64,000 bases of DNA from Hedera helix (taxonomy: Eukaryota; Streptophyta; Magnoliopsida; Apiales; Araliaceae): positions 54,471,702 through 54,535,701 of the forward strand of contig OX359264.1 of NCBI GenBank assembly GCA_947179155.2, read 5' to 3'. A program made the position numbers and the translations under genes. Below are positions 49,108 through 61,460 of this stretch, in pieces; positions within the stretch are counted from its first letter, which is position 1, and the number at the start of each line of letters is the position of its first letter. Below the pieces are notes generated by a model, which saw only the letters and a list, made by a program, of their open reading frames with translations, was not told the DNA's origin and searched no databases.

Positions 49108-51906
49108 TGTGACGCCCCCAAATCTAGACCCACACAGCCCAAACTTGAGTCGTCAAAAGACTACAACAAAATTATTACAACAAAGCACAACGTACAACAA
49201 TGCCGTGTATATTAATACACAACTAAGTCTTCACTATTATTGTCACACTATTTTACAGCACGTGAAGACTACGATAGCTATCCCTCGGACTCCCACTCCA
49301 TTCCCCGGCTAGACCCAGCTACGTTCTCATATCCTGTTGAAAAATAATGGAACAAAAGGGTGAGCTCAAATAGCCCAGTAAGAAATATCATGACTAAGAT
49401 AATGACGAATAAATTATCATTAGCCTTCAACAGGTGAGTTCTTGATAGAATACAACAGAATACAAGGTGTATATCAAAAACTGCAGTTAAATTCTTGAAC
49501 AATGTTCAGATCAATAATAGCGGCGGAATGAGCAATCTATTAGAAGAATAATGTAGACTATAATGTCCACGCGCTTCTCTTTTTCGTAAAAACATCATCA
49601 ACTTTTATCATCTGAAATACCATTAGTCAAGATAATACAAATTCACAGTTCCTGGTCATAATCATGCAAATCAACAGTTCATCTATTCATTACGGGCCAA
49701 AAAGAACATTCAATATAGCACCAGCGGTCATGATTATACCAGATTCAGCCTTTGGTCATAATCATACCAAACAACAGTTCATCTATGCACTACGGGCCAA
49801 AGAGAACATTCAATATAGCACCAGCGGTCATGATTTTACCAGATTCAGCCTTTGGTCATAATCATACCAAACAACAGTTCATCTATGCACTACGGGCCAA
49901 AGAGAACTTTCAATATAACAACAACGGTCATGATTATACCAGATTCAGCCTTTGGTCATAATCATACCAAACAACAGTTCATCTATGCACTACGGGCCAA
50001 AGAGAACTTTCATCACGTGCCATAAAAGACACCGAACAGATGTATCGCCTTTAACCTAATATATCGCCTTTAACCTATCATCTGTTCAACAAATATATCA
50101 CATCTGTGCCCCCGGCCACAGATATTCACAACAGCTTGATTCTTGATGATTAGTACAAATAATAGTGATACAATTGATGAACAGAAGAAACAGGATAAAC
50201 AATAAGTATCGGAAGTTTACTTTGTGCAGATTCAAATAATGTCCAAATTGTCAACATGATGTGGAGTGAAATTTAAAAATGTTATTCAAGATTCTCAGTT
50301 CAGAATAACGGTTACAGTTCAATAGAAAGATTCAGAAAATAGGAAGGTTCAGTTGAAATAATGAAGTTCAACTATTATGGAACATATAATATTTTCAGGA
50401 ATTATAGAAGCAATAGTTCCATAATAAGTTTCGATTCAGGAGTATGAAAGAAAATAATATCCCTTACCGTAGCAAGTTCAAGAGTGTAAAAAAAAAATGA
50501 CATTTCTTACCTTAACACGTGACTGGATATTGATTTAAATGAGATTGATCAACCTATATATTTATAATAAAATTAGTAATTACAACATGTAAACTTCAAA
50601 GTGTATGATAACTCATATATTATGAACTATCAAAATTATATATATTTAACATAATTTTTGTAGTATAAAATACCAACTTTAAAATAGTTTTAAAAATAAT
50701 ATTCCAAAATAAATCTTCCAAAGAAAGCTTTTAAAAATGAATCTTCTCAAAGAAGAGTCTTCTAAAGGAAGATTTGTGAATACCGTGAAAAATAGGAATT
50801 TATAAAATTACTACTCTTTAATAAAAGACTTACTTGAAAATTTTCTGCACTCCTTTTGGCTTTCAAACACTCAAAATAAGCTTACTATTCTCAGAGAAAA
50901 CTCATAAAATTCTTATAGAAAAATTCTATGTTTTAGGTGTGATTTTTCTATTCAGCTGAACAATCTATTTATAGGAGAAAATAAGTTACTATGCATGGTA
51001 GGTGGGAGGCGTACTGCACGCCAGTGCTGAAAATTTCAGCAGCTGCGGCAGCAGCCCACGTTTCTGTTTTCTCCCAGCACATTTTCAAATTTGGTTTTCC
51101 TCAGGTGGGTCCCACAGAGGGCCCACATGTTTTCTTACTATTCACGTACTATTTCAAATAGTAAAATTAATTTTTTTATTTTTTATTTATTTATTTATTT
51201 ATTTATTCTTCCTGTGAGTCCAACATATAAAATAATGTTACCACAATAATGTAAGAAACACGTTACATATTTTTATTAATTTAATAATATAAATTATAGT
51301 GTATTTGCTACTGTGACAATTATTAGATTCAATAATTTTAAACTACAGTGTACCAACAATTATTGACTCGATGATATGAAATACAGTGTAATGACAATTA
51401 TTGAATCAATAATGCAAAATACTGTGTAGCAACAATTATTGGATTGATAATATAAAATATTATGCAGTGACAATTATCGATGCAATGATGCGTAACAGTT
51501 ACGGTGTCAATTATCAGACCAATAATATGAGACACTATGCAATACCGTGTGCTACTGTAGAGTACCGCATGCTACAGTAAAATACCATAAATTACCGTAT
51601 GCTACTATTCTTTTATCACCGGTATTTTAACAGTTAGCACCGTTGACTATTTTTATTAAAAAGGTTACTTCTGTCGTTTTCTATATCCGACAAATATTCC
51701 GTTGTGGGGTCCACAAATAATTTGTTATTTCGGCGCCGTCGTACGGCCCGAATATTCCCCGACAAAACGAATATTCTCCGACAAAATAAAATTTACACAT
51801 AACATCCTTAACTTTCAATTTCGTTAATTTAACCACTTACTGTTTCAGGAAAAATATATATGAAGAAAAATTAATTTTTATATTTCATAAAATTCGGGGT
51901 CTTACA
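49108..51906 (-). repeat. Family C LTR 2 (2799 bp, 11-bp deletion)
   Basis: Same ends as LTR 1. It has lost one 11-bp copy of the TTCACGTACTA direct repeat near 51140. It also carries TACAGCACGTG near 49255 (shared only with LTR 6) and AATATTCTCCGAC near 51770. Confidence 0.9.
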
Positions 51907-52187
51907 ACCTCCCCTCCTTATGAAATTTCGTCCCCGAAATTGACGTACCGGGCATTTCAAAGTTATCCTCCTGATTTCCAGATGCCATACTTAACTGTGG
52001 TCACAAAATAATTGTTAGTTCAAACAAACTGACTCATCACTTCATGTCCCTATATTCAAATCAACTCATTAGATAATAAAATCTAATTTAGGTGGGACAC
52101 GCTAGTGACTGATTATATTCGTCTCTCCCCTCCTAGTTCTACCCCAGATCTCCATTAAAGACCATATCCCTAAGCTCTGATACCAAC
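51907..52187 (-). mobile_element. Family C internal domain 3 (281 bp)
   Basis: Same length and boundary sites as internal domain 1. Confidence 0.88.
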
Positions 52188-54997
52188 TGTGACGCCCCCA
52201 AATCTAGACCCACACAGCCCAAACTTGAGTCGTCAAAAGACTACAACAAAATTATTACAACAAAGCACAACGTACAACAATACCGTGTATATTAATACAC
52301 AACTAAGTCTTCACTATTATTGTCACACTATTTTACAACACGTGAAGACTACGATAGCTATCCCTCGGACTCCCACTCCATTCCCCGGCTAGACCCAGCT
52401 ACGTTCTCATATCCTGTTGAAAAATAATGGAACAAAAGGGTGAGCTCAAATAGCCCAGTAAGAAATATCATGACTAAGATAATGACGAATAAATTATCAT
52501 TAGCCTTCAACAGGTGAGTTCTTGATAGAATACAACAGAATACAAGGTGTATATCAAAAACTGCAGTTAAATTCTTGAACAATGTTCAGATCAATAATAG
52601 CGGCGGAATGAGCAATCTATTAGAAGAATAATGTAGACTATAATGTCCACGCGCTTCTCTTTTTCGTAAAAACATCATCAACTTTTATCATCTGAAATAC
52701 CATTAGTCAAGATAATACAAATTCACAGTTCCTGGTCATAATCATGCAAATCAACAGTTCATCTATTCATTACGGGCCAAAGAGAACATTCAATATAGCA
52801 CCAGCGGTCATGATTATACCAGATTCAGCCTTTGGTCATAATCATACCAAACAACAGTTCATCTATGCACTACGGGCCAAAGAGAACATTCAATATAGCA
52901 CCAGCGGTCATGATTTTACCAGATTCAACCTTTGGTCATAATCATACCAAACAACAGTTCATCTATGCACTACGGGCCAAAGAGAACTTTCAATATAACA
53001 ACAACGGTCATGATTATACCAGATTCAGCCTTTGGTCATAATCATACCAAACAACAGTTCATCTATGCACTACGGGCCAAAGAGAACTTTCATCACGTGC
53101 CATAAAAGACACCGAACAGATGTATCGCCTTTAACCTAATATATCGCCTTTAACCTATCATCTGTTCAACAAATATATCACATCTGTGCCCCCGGCCACA
53201 GATATTCACAACAGCTTGATTCTTGATGATTAGTACAAATAATAGTGATACAATTGATGAACAGAAGAAACAGGATAAACAATAAGTATCGGAAGTTTAC
53301 TTTGTGCAGATTCAAATAATGTCCAAATTGTCAACATGATGTGGAGTGAAATTTAAAAATGTTATTCAAGATTCTCAGTTCAGAATAACGGTTACAGTTC
53401 AATAGAAAGATTCAGAAAATAGGAAGGTTCAGTTGAAATAATGAAGTTCAACTATTATGGAACATATAATATTTTCAGGAATTATAGAAGCAATAGTTCC
53501 ATAATAAGTTTCGATTCAGGAGTATGAAAGAAAATAATATCCCTTACCGTAGCAAGTTCAAGAGTGTAAAAAAAAATGACATTTCTTACCTTAACACGTG
53601 ACTGGATATTGATTTAAATGAGATTGATCAACCTATATATTTATAATAAAATTAGTAATTACAACATGTAAACTTCAAAGTGTATGATAACTCATATATT
53701 ATGAACTATCAAAATTATATATATTTAACATAATTTTTGTAGTATAAAATACCAACTTTAAAATAGTTTTAAAAATAATATTCCAAAATAAATCTTCCAA
53801 AGAAAGCTTTTAAAAATGAATCTTCTCAAAGAAGAGTCTTCTAAAGGAAGATTTGTGAATACCGTGAAAAATAGGAATTTATAAAATTACTACTCTTTAA
53901 TAAAAGACTTACTTGAAAATTTTCTGCACTCCTTTTGGCTTTCAAACACTCAAAATAAGCTTACTATTCTCAGAGAAAACTCATAAAATTCTTATAGAAA
54001 AATTCTATGTTTTAGGTGTGATTTTTCTATTCAGCTGAACAATCTATTTATAGGAGAAAATAAGTTACTATGCATGGTAGGTGGGAGGCGTACTGCACGC
54101 CAGTGCTGAAAATTTCAGCAGCTGCGGCAGCAGCCCACGTTTCTGTTTTCTCCCAGCACATTTTCAAATTTGGTTTTCCTCAGGTGGGTCCCACAGAGGG
54201 CCCACATGTTTTCTTACTATTCACGTACTATTCACGTTACTATTTCAAATAGTAAAATTAATTTTTTTATTTTTTATTTATTTATTTATTTATTTATTCT
54301 TCCTGTGAGTCCAACATATAAAATAATGTTACCACAATAATGTAAGAAACACGTTACATATTTTTATTAATTTAATAATATAAATTATAGTGTATTTGCT
54401 ACTGTGACAATTATTAGATTCAATAATTTTAAACTACAGTGTACCAACAATTATTGACTCGATGATATGAAATACAGTGTAATGACAATTATTGAATCAA
54501 TAATGCAAAATACTGTGTAGCAACAATTATTGGATTGATAATATAAAATATTATGCAGTGACAATTATCGATGCAATGATGCGTAACAGTTACGGTGTCA
54601 ATTATCAGACCAATAATATGAGACACTATGCAATACCGTGTGCTACTGTAGAGTACCGCATGCTACAGTAAAATACCATAAATTACCGTATGCTACTATT
54701 CTTTTATCACCGGTATTTTAACAGTTAGCACCGTTGACTATTTTTATTAAAAAGGTTACTTCTGTCGTTTTCTATATCCGACAAATATTCCGTTGTGGGG
54801 TCCACAAATAATTTGTTATTTCGGCGCCGTCGTACGGCCCGAATATTCCCCGACAAAACGAATATTGTCCGACAAAATAAAATTTACACATAACATCCTT
54901 AACTTTCAATTTCGTTAATTTAACCACTTACTGTTTCAGGAAAAATATATATGAAGAAAAATTAATTTTTATATTTCATAAAATTCGGGGTCTTACA
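52188..54997 (-). repeat. Family C LTR 3, full length (2810 bp)
   Basis: Full copy with TATA box at 54045-54052 and 100-bp repeats from 52734. Very close to LTR 4 and LTR 5. Confidence 0.9.
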
Positions 54998-55278
54998 ACC
55001 TCCCCTCCTTATGAAATTTCGTCCCCGAAATTGACGTACCGGGCATTTCAAAGTTATCCTCCTGATTTCCAGATGCCATACTTAACTGTGGTCACAAAAT
55101 AATTGTTAGTTCAAACAAACTGACTCATCACTTCATGTCCCTATATTCAAATCAACTCATTAGATAATAAAATCTAATTTAGGTGGGACACGCTAGTGAC
55201 TGATTATATTCGTCTCTCCCCTCCTAGTTCTACCCCAGATCTCCATTAAAGACCATATCCCTAAGCTCTGATACCAAC
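54998..55278 (-). mobile_element. Family C internal domain 4 (281 bp)
   Basis: Same length and boundary sites as internal domain 1. Confidence 0.88.
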
Positions 55279-58088
55279 TGTGACGCCCCCAAATCTAGAC
55301 CCACACAGCCCAAACTTGAGTCGTCAAAAGACTACAACAAAATTATTACAACAAAGCACAACGTACAACAATACCGTGTATATTAATACACAACTAAGTC
55401 TTCACTATTATTGTCACACTATTTTACAACACGTGAAGACTACGATAGCTATCCCTCGGACTCCCACTCCATTCCCCGGCTAGACCCAGCTACGTTCTCA
55501 TATCCTGTTGAAAAATAATGGAACAAAAGGGTGAGCTCAAATAGCCCAGTAAGAAATATCATGACTAAGATAATGACGAATAAATTATCATTAGCCTTCA
55601 ACAGGTGAGTTCTTGATAGAATACAACAGAATACAAGGTGTATATCAAAAACTGCAGTTAAATTCTTGAACAATGTTCAGATCAATAATAGCGGCGGAAT
55701 GAGCAATCTATTAGAAGAATAATGTAGACTATAATGTCCACGCGCTTCTCTTTTTCGTAAAAACATCATCAACTTTTATCATCTGAAATACCATTAGTCA
55801 AGATAATACAAATTCACAGTTCCTGGTCATAATCATGCAAATCAACAGTTCATCTATTCATTACGGGCCAAAGAGAACATTCAATATAGCACCAGCGGTC
55901 ATGATTATACCAGATTCAGCCTTTGGTCATAATCATACCAAACAACAGTTCATCTATGCACTACGGGCCAAAGAGAACATTCAATATAGCACCAGCGGTC
56001 ATGATTTTACCAGATTCAACCTTTGGTCATAATCATACCAAACAACAGTTCATCTATGCACTACGGGCCAAAGAGAACTTTCAATATAACAACAACGGTC
56101 ATGATTATACCAGATTCAGCCTTTGGTCATAATCATACCAAACAACAGTTCATCTATGCACTACGGGCCAAAGAGAACTTTCATCACGTGCCATAAAAGA
56201 CACCGAACAGATGTATCGCCTTTAACCTAATATATCGCCTTTAACCTATCATCTGTTCAACAAATATATCACATCTGTGCCCCCGGCCACAGATATTCAC
56301 AACAGCTTGATTCTTGATGATTAGTACAAATAATAGTGATACAATTGATGAACAGAAGAAACAGGATAAACAATAAGTATCGGAAGTTTACTTTGTGCAG
56401 ATTCAAATAATGTCCAAATTGTCAACATGATGTGGAGTGAAATTTAAAAATGTTATTCAAGATTCTCAGTTCAGAATAACGGTTACAGTTCAATAGAAAG
56501 ATTCAGAAAATAGGAAGGTTCAGTTGAAATAATGAAGTTCAACTATTATGGAACATATAATATTTTCAGGAATTATAGAAGCAATAGTTCCATAATAAGT
56601 TTCGATTCAAGAGTATGAAAGAAAATAATATCCCTTACCGTAGCAAGTTCAAGAGTGTAAAAAAAAATGACATTTCTTACCTTAACACGTGACTGGATAT
56701 TGATTTAAATGAGATTGATCAACCTATATATTTATAATAAAATTAGTAATTACAACATGTAAACTTCAAAGTGTATGATAACTCATATATTATGAACTAT
56801 CAAAATTATATATATTTAACATAATTTTTGTAGTATAAAATACCAACTTTAAAATAGTTTTAAAAATAATATTCCAAAATAAATCTTCCAAAGAAAGCTT
56901 TTAAAAATGAATCTTCTCAAAGAAGAGTCTTCTAAAGGAAGATTTGTGAATACCGTGAAAAATAGGAATTTATAAAATTACTACTCTTTAATAAAAGACT
57001 TACTTGAAAATTTTCTGCACTCCTTTTGGCTTTCAAACACTCAAAATAAGCTTACTATTCTCAGAGAAAACTCATAAAATTCTTATAGAAAAATTCTATG
57101 TTTTAGGTGTGATTTTTCTATTCAGCTGAACAATCTATTTATAGGAGAAAATAAGTTACTATGCATGGTAGGTGGGAGGCGTACTGCACGCCAGTGCTGA
57201 AAATTTCAGCAGCTGCGGCAGCAGCCCACGTTTCTGTTTTCTCCCAGCACATTTTCAAATTTGGTTTTCCTCAGGTGGGTCCCACAGAGGGCCCACATGT
57301 TTTCTTACTATTCACGTACTATTCACGTTACTATTTCAAATAGTAAAATTAATTTTTTTATTTTTTATTTATTTATTTATTTATTTATTCTTCCTGTGAG
57401 TCCAACATATAAAATAATGTTACCACAATAATGTAAGAAACACGTTACATATTTTTATTAATTTAATAATATAAATTATAGTGTATTTGCTACTGTGACA
57501 ATTATTAGATTCAATAATTTTAAACTACAGTGTACCAACAATTATTGACTCGATGATATGAAATACAGTGTAATGACAATTATTGAATCAATAATGCAAA
57601 ATACTGTGTAGCAACAATTATTGGATTGATAATATAAAATATTATGCAGTGACAATTATCGATGCAATGATGCGTAACAGTTACGGTGTCAATTATCAGA
57701 CCAATAATATGAGACACTATGCAATACCGTGTGCTACTGTAGAGTACCGCATGCTACAGTAAAATACCATAAATTACCGTATGCTACTATTCTTTTATCA
57801 CCGGTATTTTAACAGTTAGCACCGTTGACTATTTTTATTAAAAAGGTTACTTCTGTCGTTTTCTATATCCGACAAATATTCCGTTGTGGGGTCCACAAAT
57901 AATTTGTTATTTCGGCGCCGTCGTACGGCCCGAATATTCCCCGACAAAACGAATATTGTCCGACAAAATAAAATTTACACATAACATCCTTAACTTTCAA
58001 TTTCGTTAATTTAACCACTTACTGTTTCAGGAAAAATATATATGAAGAAAAATTAATTTTTATATTTCATAAAATTCGGGGTCTTACA
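55279..58088 (-). repeat. Family C LTR 4, full length (2810 bp)
   Basis: Full copy with TATA box at 57136-57143. It has a private substitution GATTCAAGAG near 56604, where other copies read GATTCAGGAG. Confidence 0.9.
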
Positions 58089-58369
58089 ACCTCCCCTCCT
58101 TATGAAATTTCGTCCCCGAAATTGACGTACCGGGCATTTCAAAGTTATCCTCCTGATTTCCAGATGCCATACTTAACTGTGGTCACAAAATAATTGTTAG
58201 TTCAAACAAACTGACTCATCACTTCATGTCCCTATATTCAAATCAACTCATTAGATAATAAAATCTAATTTAGGTGGGACACGCTAGTGACTGATTATAT
58301 TCGTCTCTCCCCTCCTAGTTCTACCCCAGATCTCCATTAAAGACCATATCCCTAAGCTCTGATACCAAC
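58089..58369 (-). mobile_element. Family C internal domain 5 (281 bp)
   Basis: Same length and boundary sites as internal domain 1. Confidence 0.88.
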
Positions 58370-61179
58370 TGTGACGCCCCCAAATCTAGACCCACACAGC
58401 CCAAACTTGAGTCGTCAAAAGACTACAACAAAATTATTACAACAAAGCACAACGTACAACAATACCGTGTATATTAATACACAACTAAGTCTTCACTATT
58501 ATTGTCACACTATTTTACAACACGTGAAGACTACGATAGCTATCCCTCGGACTCCCACTCCATTCCCCGGCTAGACCCAGCTACGTTCTCATATCCTGTT
58601 GAAAAATAATGGAACAAAAGGGTGAGCTCAAATAGCCCAGTAAGAAATATCATGACTAAGATAATGACGAATAAATTATCATTAGCCTTCAACAGGTGAG
58701 TTCTTGATAGAATACAACAGAATACAAGGTGTATATCAAAAACTGCAGTTAAATTCTTGAACAATGTTCAGATCAATAATAGCGGCGGAATGAGCAATCT
58801 ATTAGAAGAATAATGTAGACTATAATGTCCACGCGCTTCTCTTTTTCGTAAAAACATCATCAACTTTTATCATCTGAAATACCATTAGTCAAGATAATAC
58901 AAATTCACAGTTCCTGGTCATAATCATGCAAATCAACAGTTCATCTATTCATTACGGGCCAAAGAGAACATTCAATATAGCACCAGCGGTCATGATTATA
59001 CCAGATTCAGCCTTTGGTCATAATCATACCAAACAACAGTTCATCTATGCACTACGGGCCAAAGAGAACATTCAATATAGCACCAGCGGTCATGATTTTA
59101 CCAGATTCAACCTTTGGTCATAATCATACCAAACAACAGTTCATCTATGCACTACGGGCCAAAGAGAACTTTCAATATAACAACAACGGTCATGATTATA
59201 CCAGATTCAGCCTTTGGTCATAATCATACCAAACAACAGTTCATCTATGCACTACGGGCCAAAGAGAACTTTCATCACGTGCCATAAAAGACACCGAACA
59301 GATGTATCGCCTTTAACCTAATATATCGCCTTTAACCTCTCATCTGTTCAACAAATATATCACATCTGTGCCCCCGGCCACAGATATTCACAACAGCTTG
59401 ATTCTTGATGATTAGTACAAATAATAGTGATACAATTGATGAACAGAAGAAACAGGATAAACAATAAGTATCGGAAGTTTACTTTGTGCAGATTCAAATA
59501 ATGTCCAAATTGTCAACATGATGTGGAGTGAAATTTAAAAATGTTATTCAAGATTCTCAGTTCAGAATAACGGTTACAGTTCAATAGAAAGATTCAGAAA
59601 ATAGGAAGGTTCAGTTGAAATAATGAAGTTCAACTATTATGGAACATATAATATTTTCAGGAATTATAGAAGCAATAGTTCCATAATAAGTTTCGATTCA
59701 GGAGTATGAAAGAAAATAATATCCCTTACCGTAGCAAGTTCAAGAGTGTAAAAAAAAATGACATTTCTTACCTTAACACGTGACTGGATATTGATTTAAA
59801 TGAGATTGATCAACCTATATATTTATAATAAAATTAGTAATTACAACATGTAAACTTCAAAGTGTATGATAACTCATATATTATGAACTATCAAAATTAT
59901 ATATATTTAACATAATTTTTGTAGTATAAAATACCAACTTTAAAATAGTTTTAAAAATAATATTCCAAAATAAATCTTCCAAAGAAAGCTTTTAAAAATG
60001 AATCTTCTCAAAGAAGAGTCTTCTAAAGGAAGATTTGTGAATACCGTGAAAAATAGGAATTTATAAAATTACTACTCTTTAATAAAAGACTTACTTGAAA
60101 ATTTTCTGCACTCCTTTTGGCTTTCAAACACTCAAAATAAGCTTACTATTCTCAGAGAAAACTCATAAAATTCTTATAGAAAAATTCTATGTTTTAGGTG
60201 TGATTTTTCTATTCAGCTGAACAATCTATTTATAGGAGAAAATAAGTTACTATGCATGGTAGGTGGGAGGCGTACTGCACGCCAGTGCTGAAAATTTCAG
60301 CAGCTGCGGCAGCAGCCCACGTTTCTGTTTTCTCCCAGCACATTTTCAAATTTGGTTTTCCTCAGGTGGGTCCCACAGAGGGCCCACATGTTTTCTTACT
60401 ATTCACGTACTATTCACGTTACTATTTCAAATAGTAAAATTAATTTTTTTATTTTTTATTTATTTATTTATTTATTTATTCTTCCTGTGAGTCCAACATA
60501 TAAAATAATGTTACCACAATAATGTAAGAAACACGTTACATATTTTTATTAATTTAATAATATAAATTATAGTGTATTTGCTACTGTGACAATTATTAGA
60601 TTCAATAATTTTAAACTACAGTGTACCAACAATTATTGACTCGATGATATGAAATACAGTGTAATGACAATTATTGAATCAATAATGCAAAATACTGTGT
60701 AGCAACAATTATTGGATTGATAATATAAAATATTATGCAGTGACAATTATCGATGCAATGATGCGTAACAGTTACGGTGTCAATTATCAGACCAATAATA
60801 TGAGACACTATGCAATACCGTGTGCTACTGTAGAGTACCGCATGCTACAGTAAAATACCATAAATTACCGTATGCTACTATTCTTTTATCACCGGTATTT
60901 TAACAGTTAGCACCGTTGACTATTTTTATTAAAAAGGTTACTTCTGTCGTTTTCTATATCCGACAAATATTCCGTTGTGGGGTCCACAAATAATTTGTTA
61001 TTTCGGCGCCGTCGTACGGCCCGAATATTCCCCGACAAAACGAATATTGTCCGACAAAATAAAATTTACACATAACATCCTTAACTTTCAATTTCGTTAA
61101 TTTAACCACTTACTGTTTCAGGAAAAATATATATGAAGAAAAATTAATTTTTATATTTCATAAAATTCGGGGTCTTACA
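58370..61179 (-). repeat. Family C LTR 5, full length (2810 bp)
   Basis: Full copy with TATA box at 60227-60234. It has a private substitution AACCTCTCATC near 59336, where other copies read AACCTATCATC. Confidence 0.9.
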
Positions 61180-61460
61180 ACCTCCCCTCCTTATGAAATT
61201 TCGTCCCCGAAATTGACGTACCGGGCATTTCAAAGTTATCCTCCTGATTTCCAGATGCCATACTTAACTGTGGTCACAAAATAATTGTTAGTTCAAACAA
61301 ACTGACTCATCACTTCATGTCCCTATATTCAAATCAACTCATTAGATAATAAAATCTAATTTAGGTGGGACACGCTAGTGACTGATTATATTCGTCTCTC
61401 CCCTCCTAGTTCTACCCCAGATCTCCATTAAAGACCATATCCCTAAGCTCTGATACCAAC
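61180..61460 (-). mobile_element. Family C internal domain 6 (281 bp)
   Basis: Same length and boundary sites as internal domain 1. Confidence 0.88.
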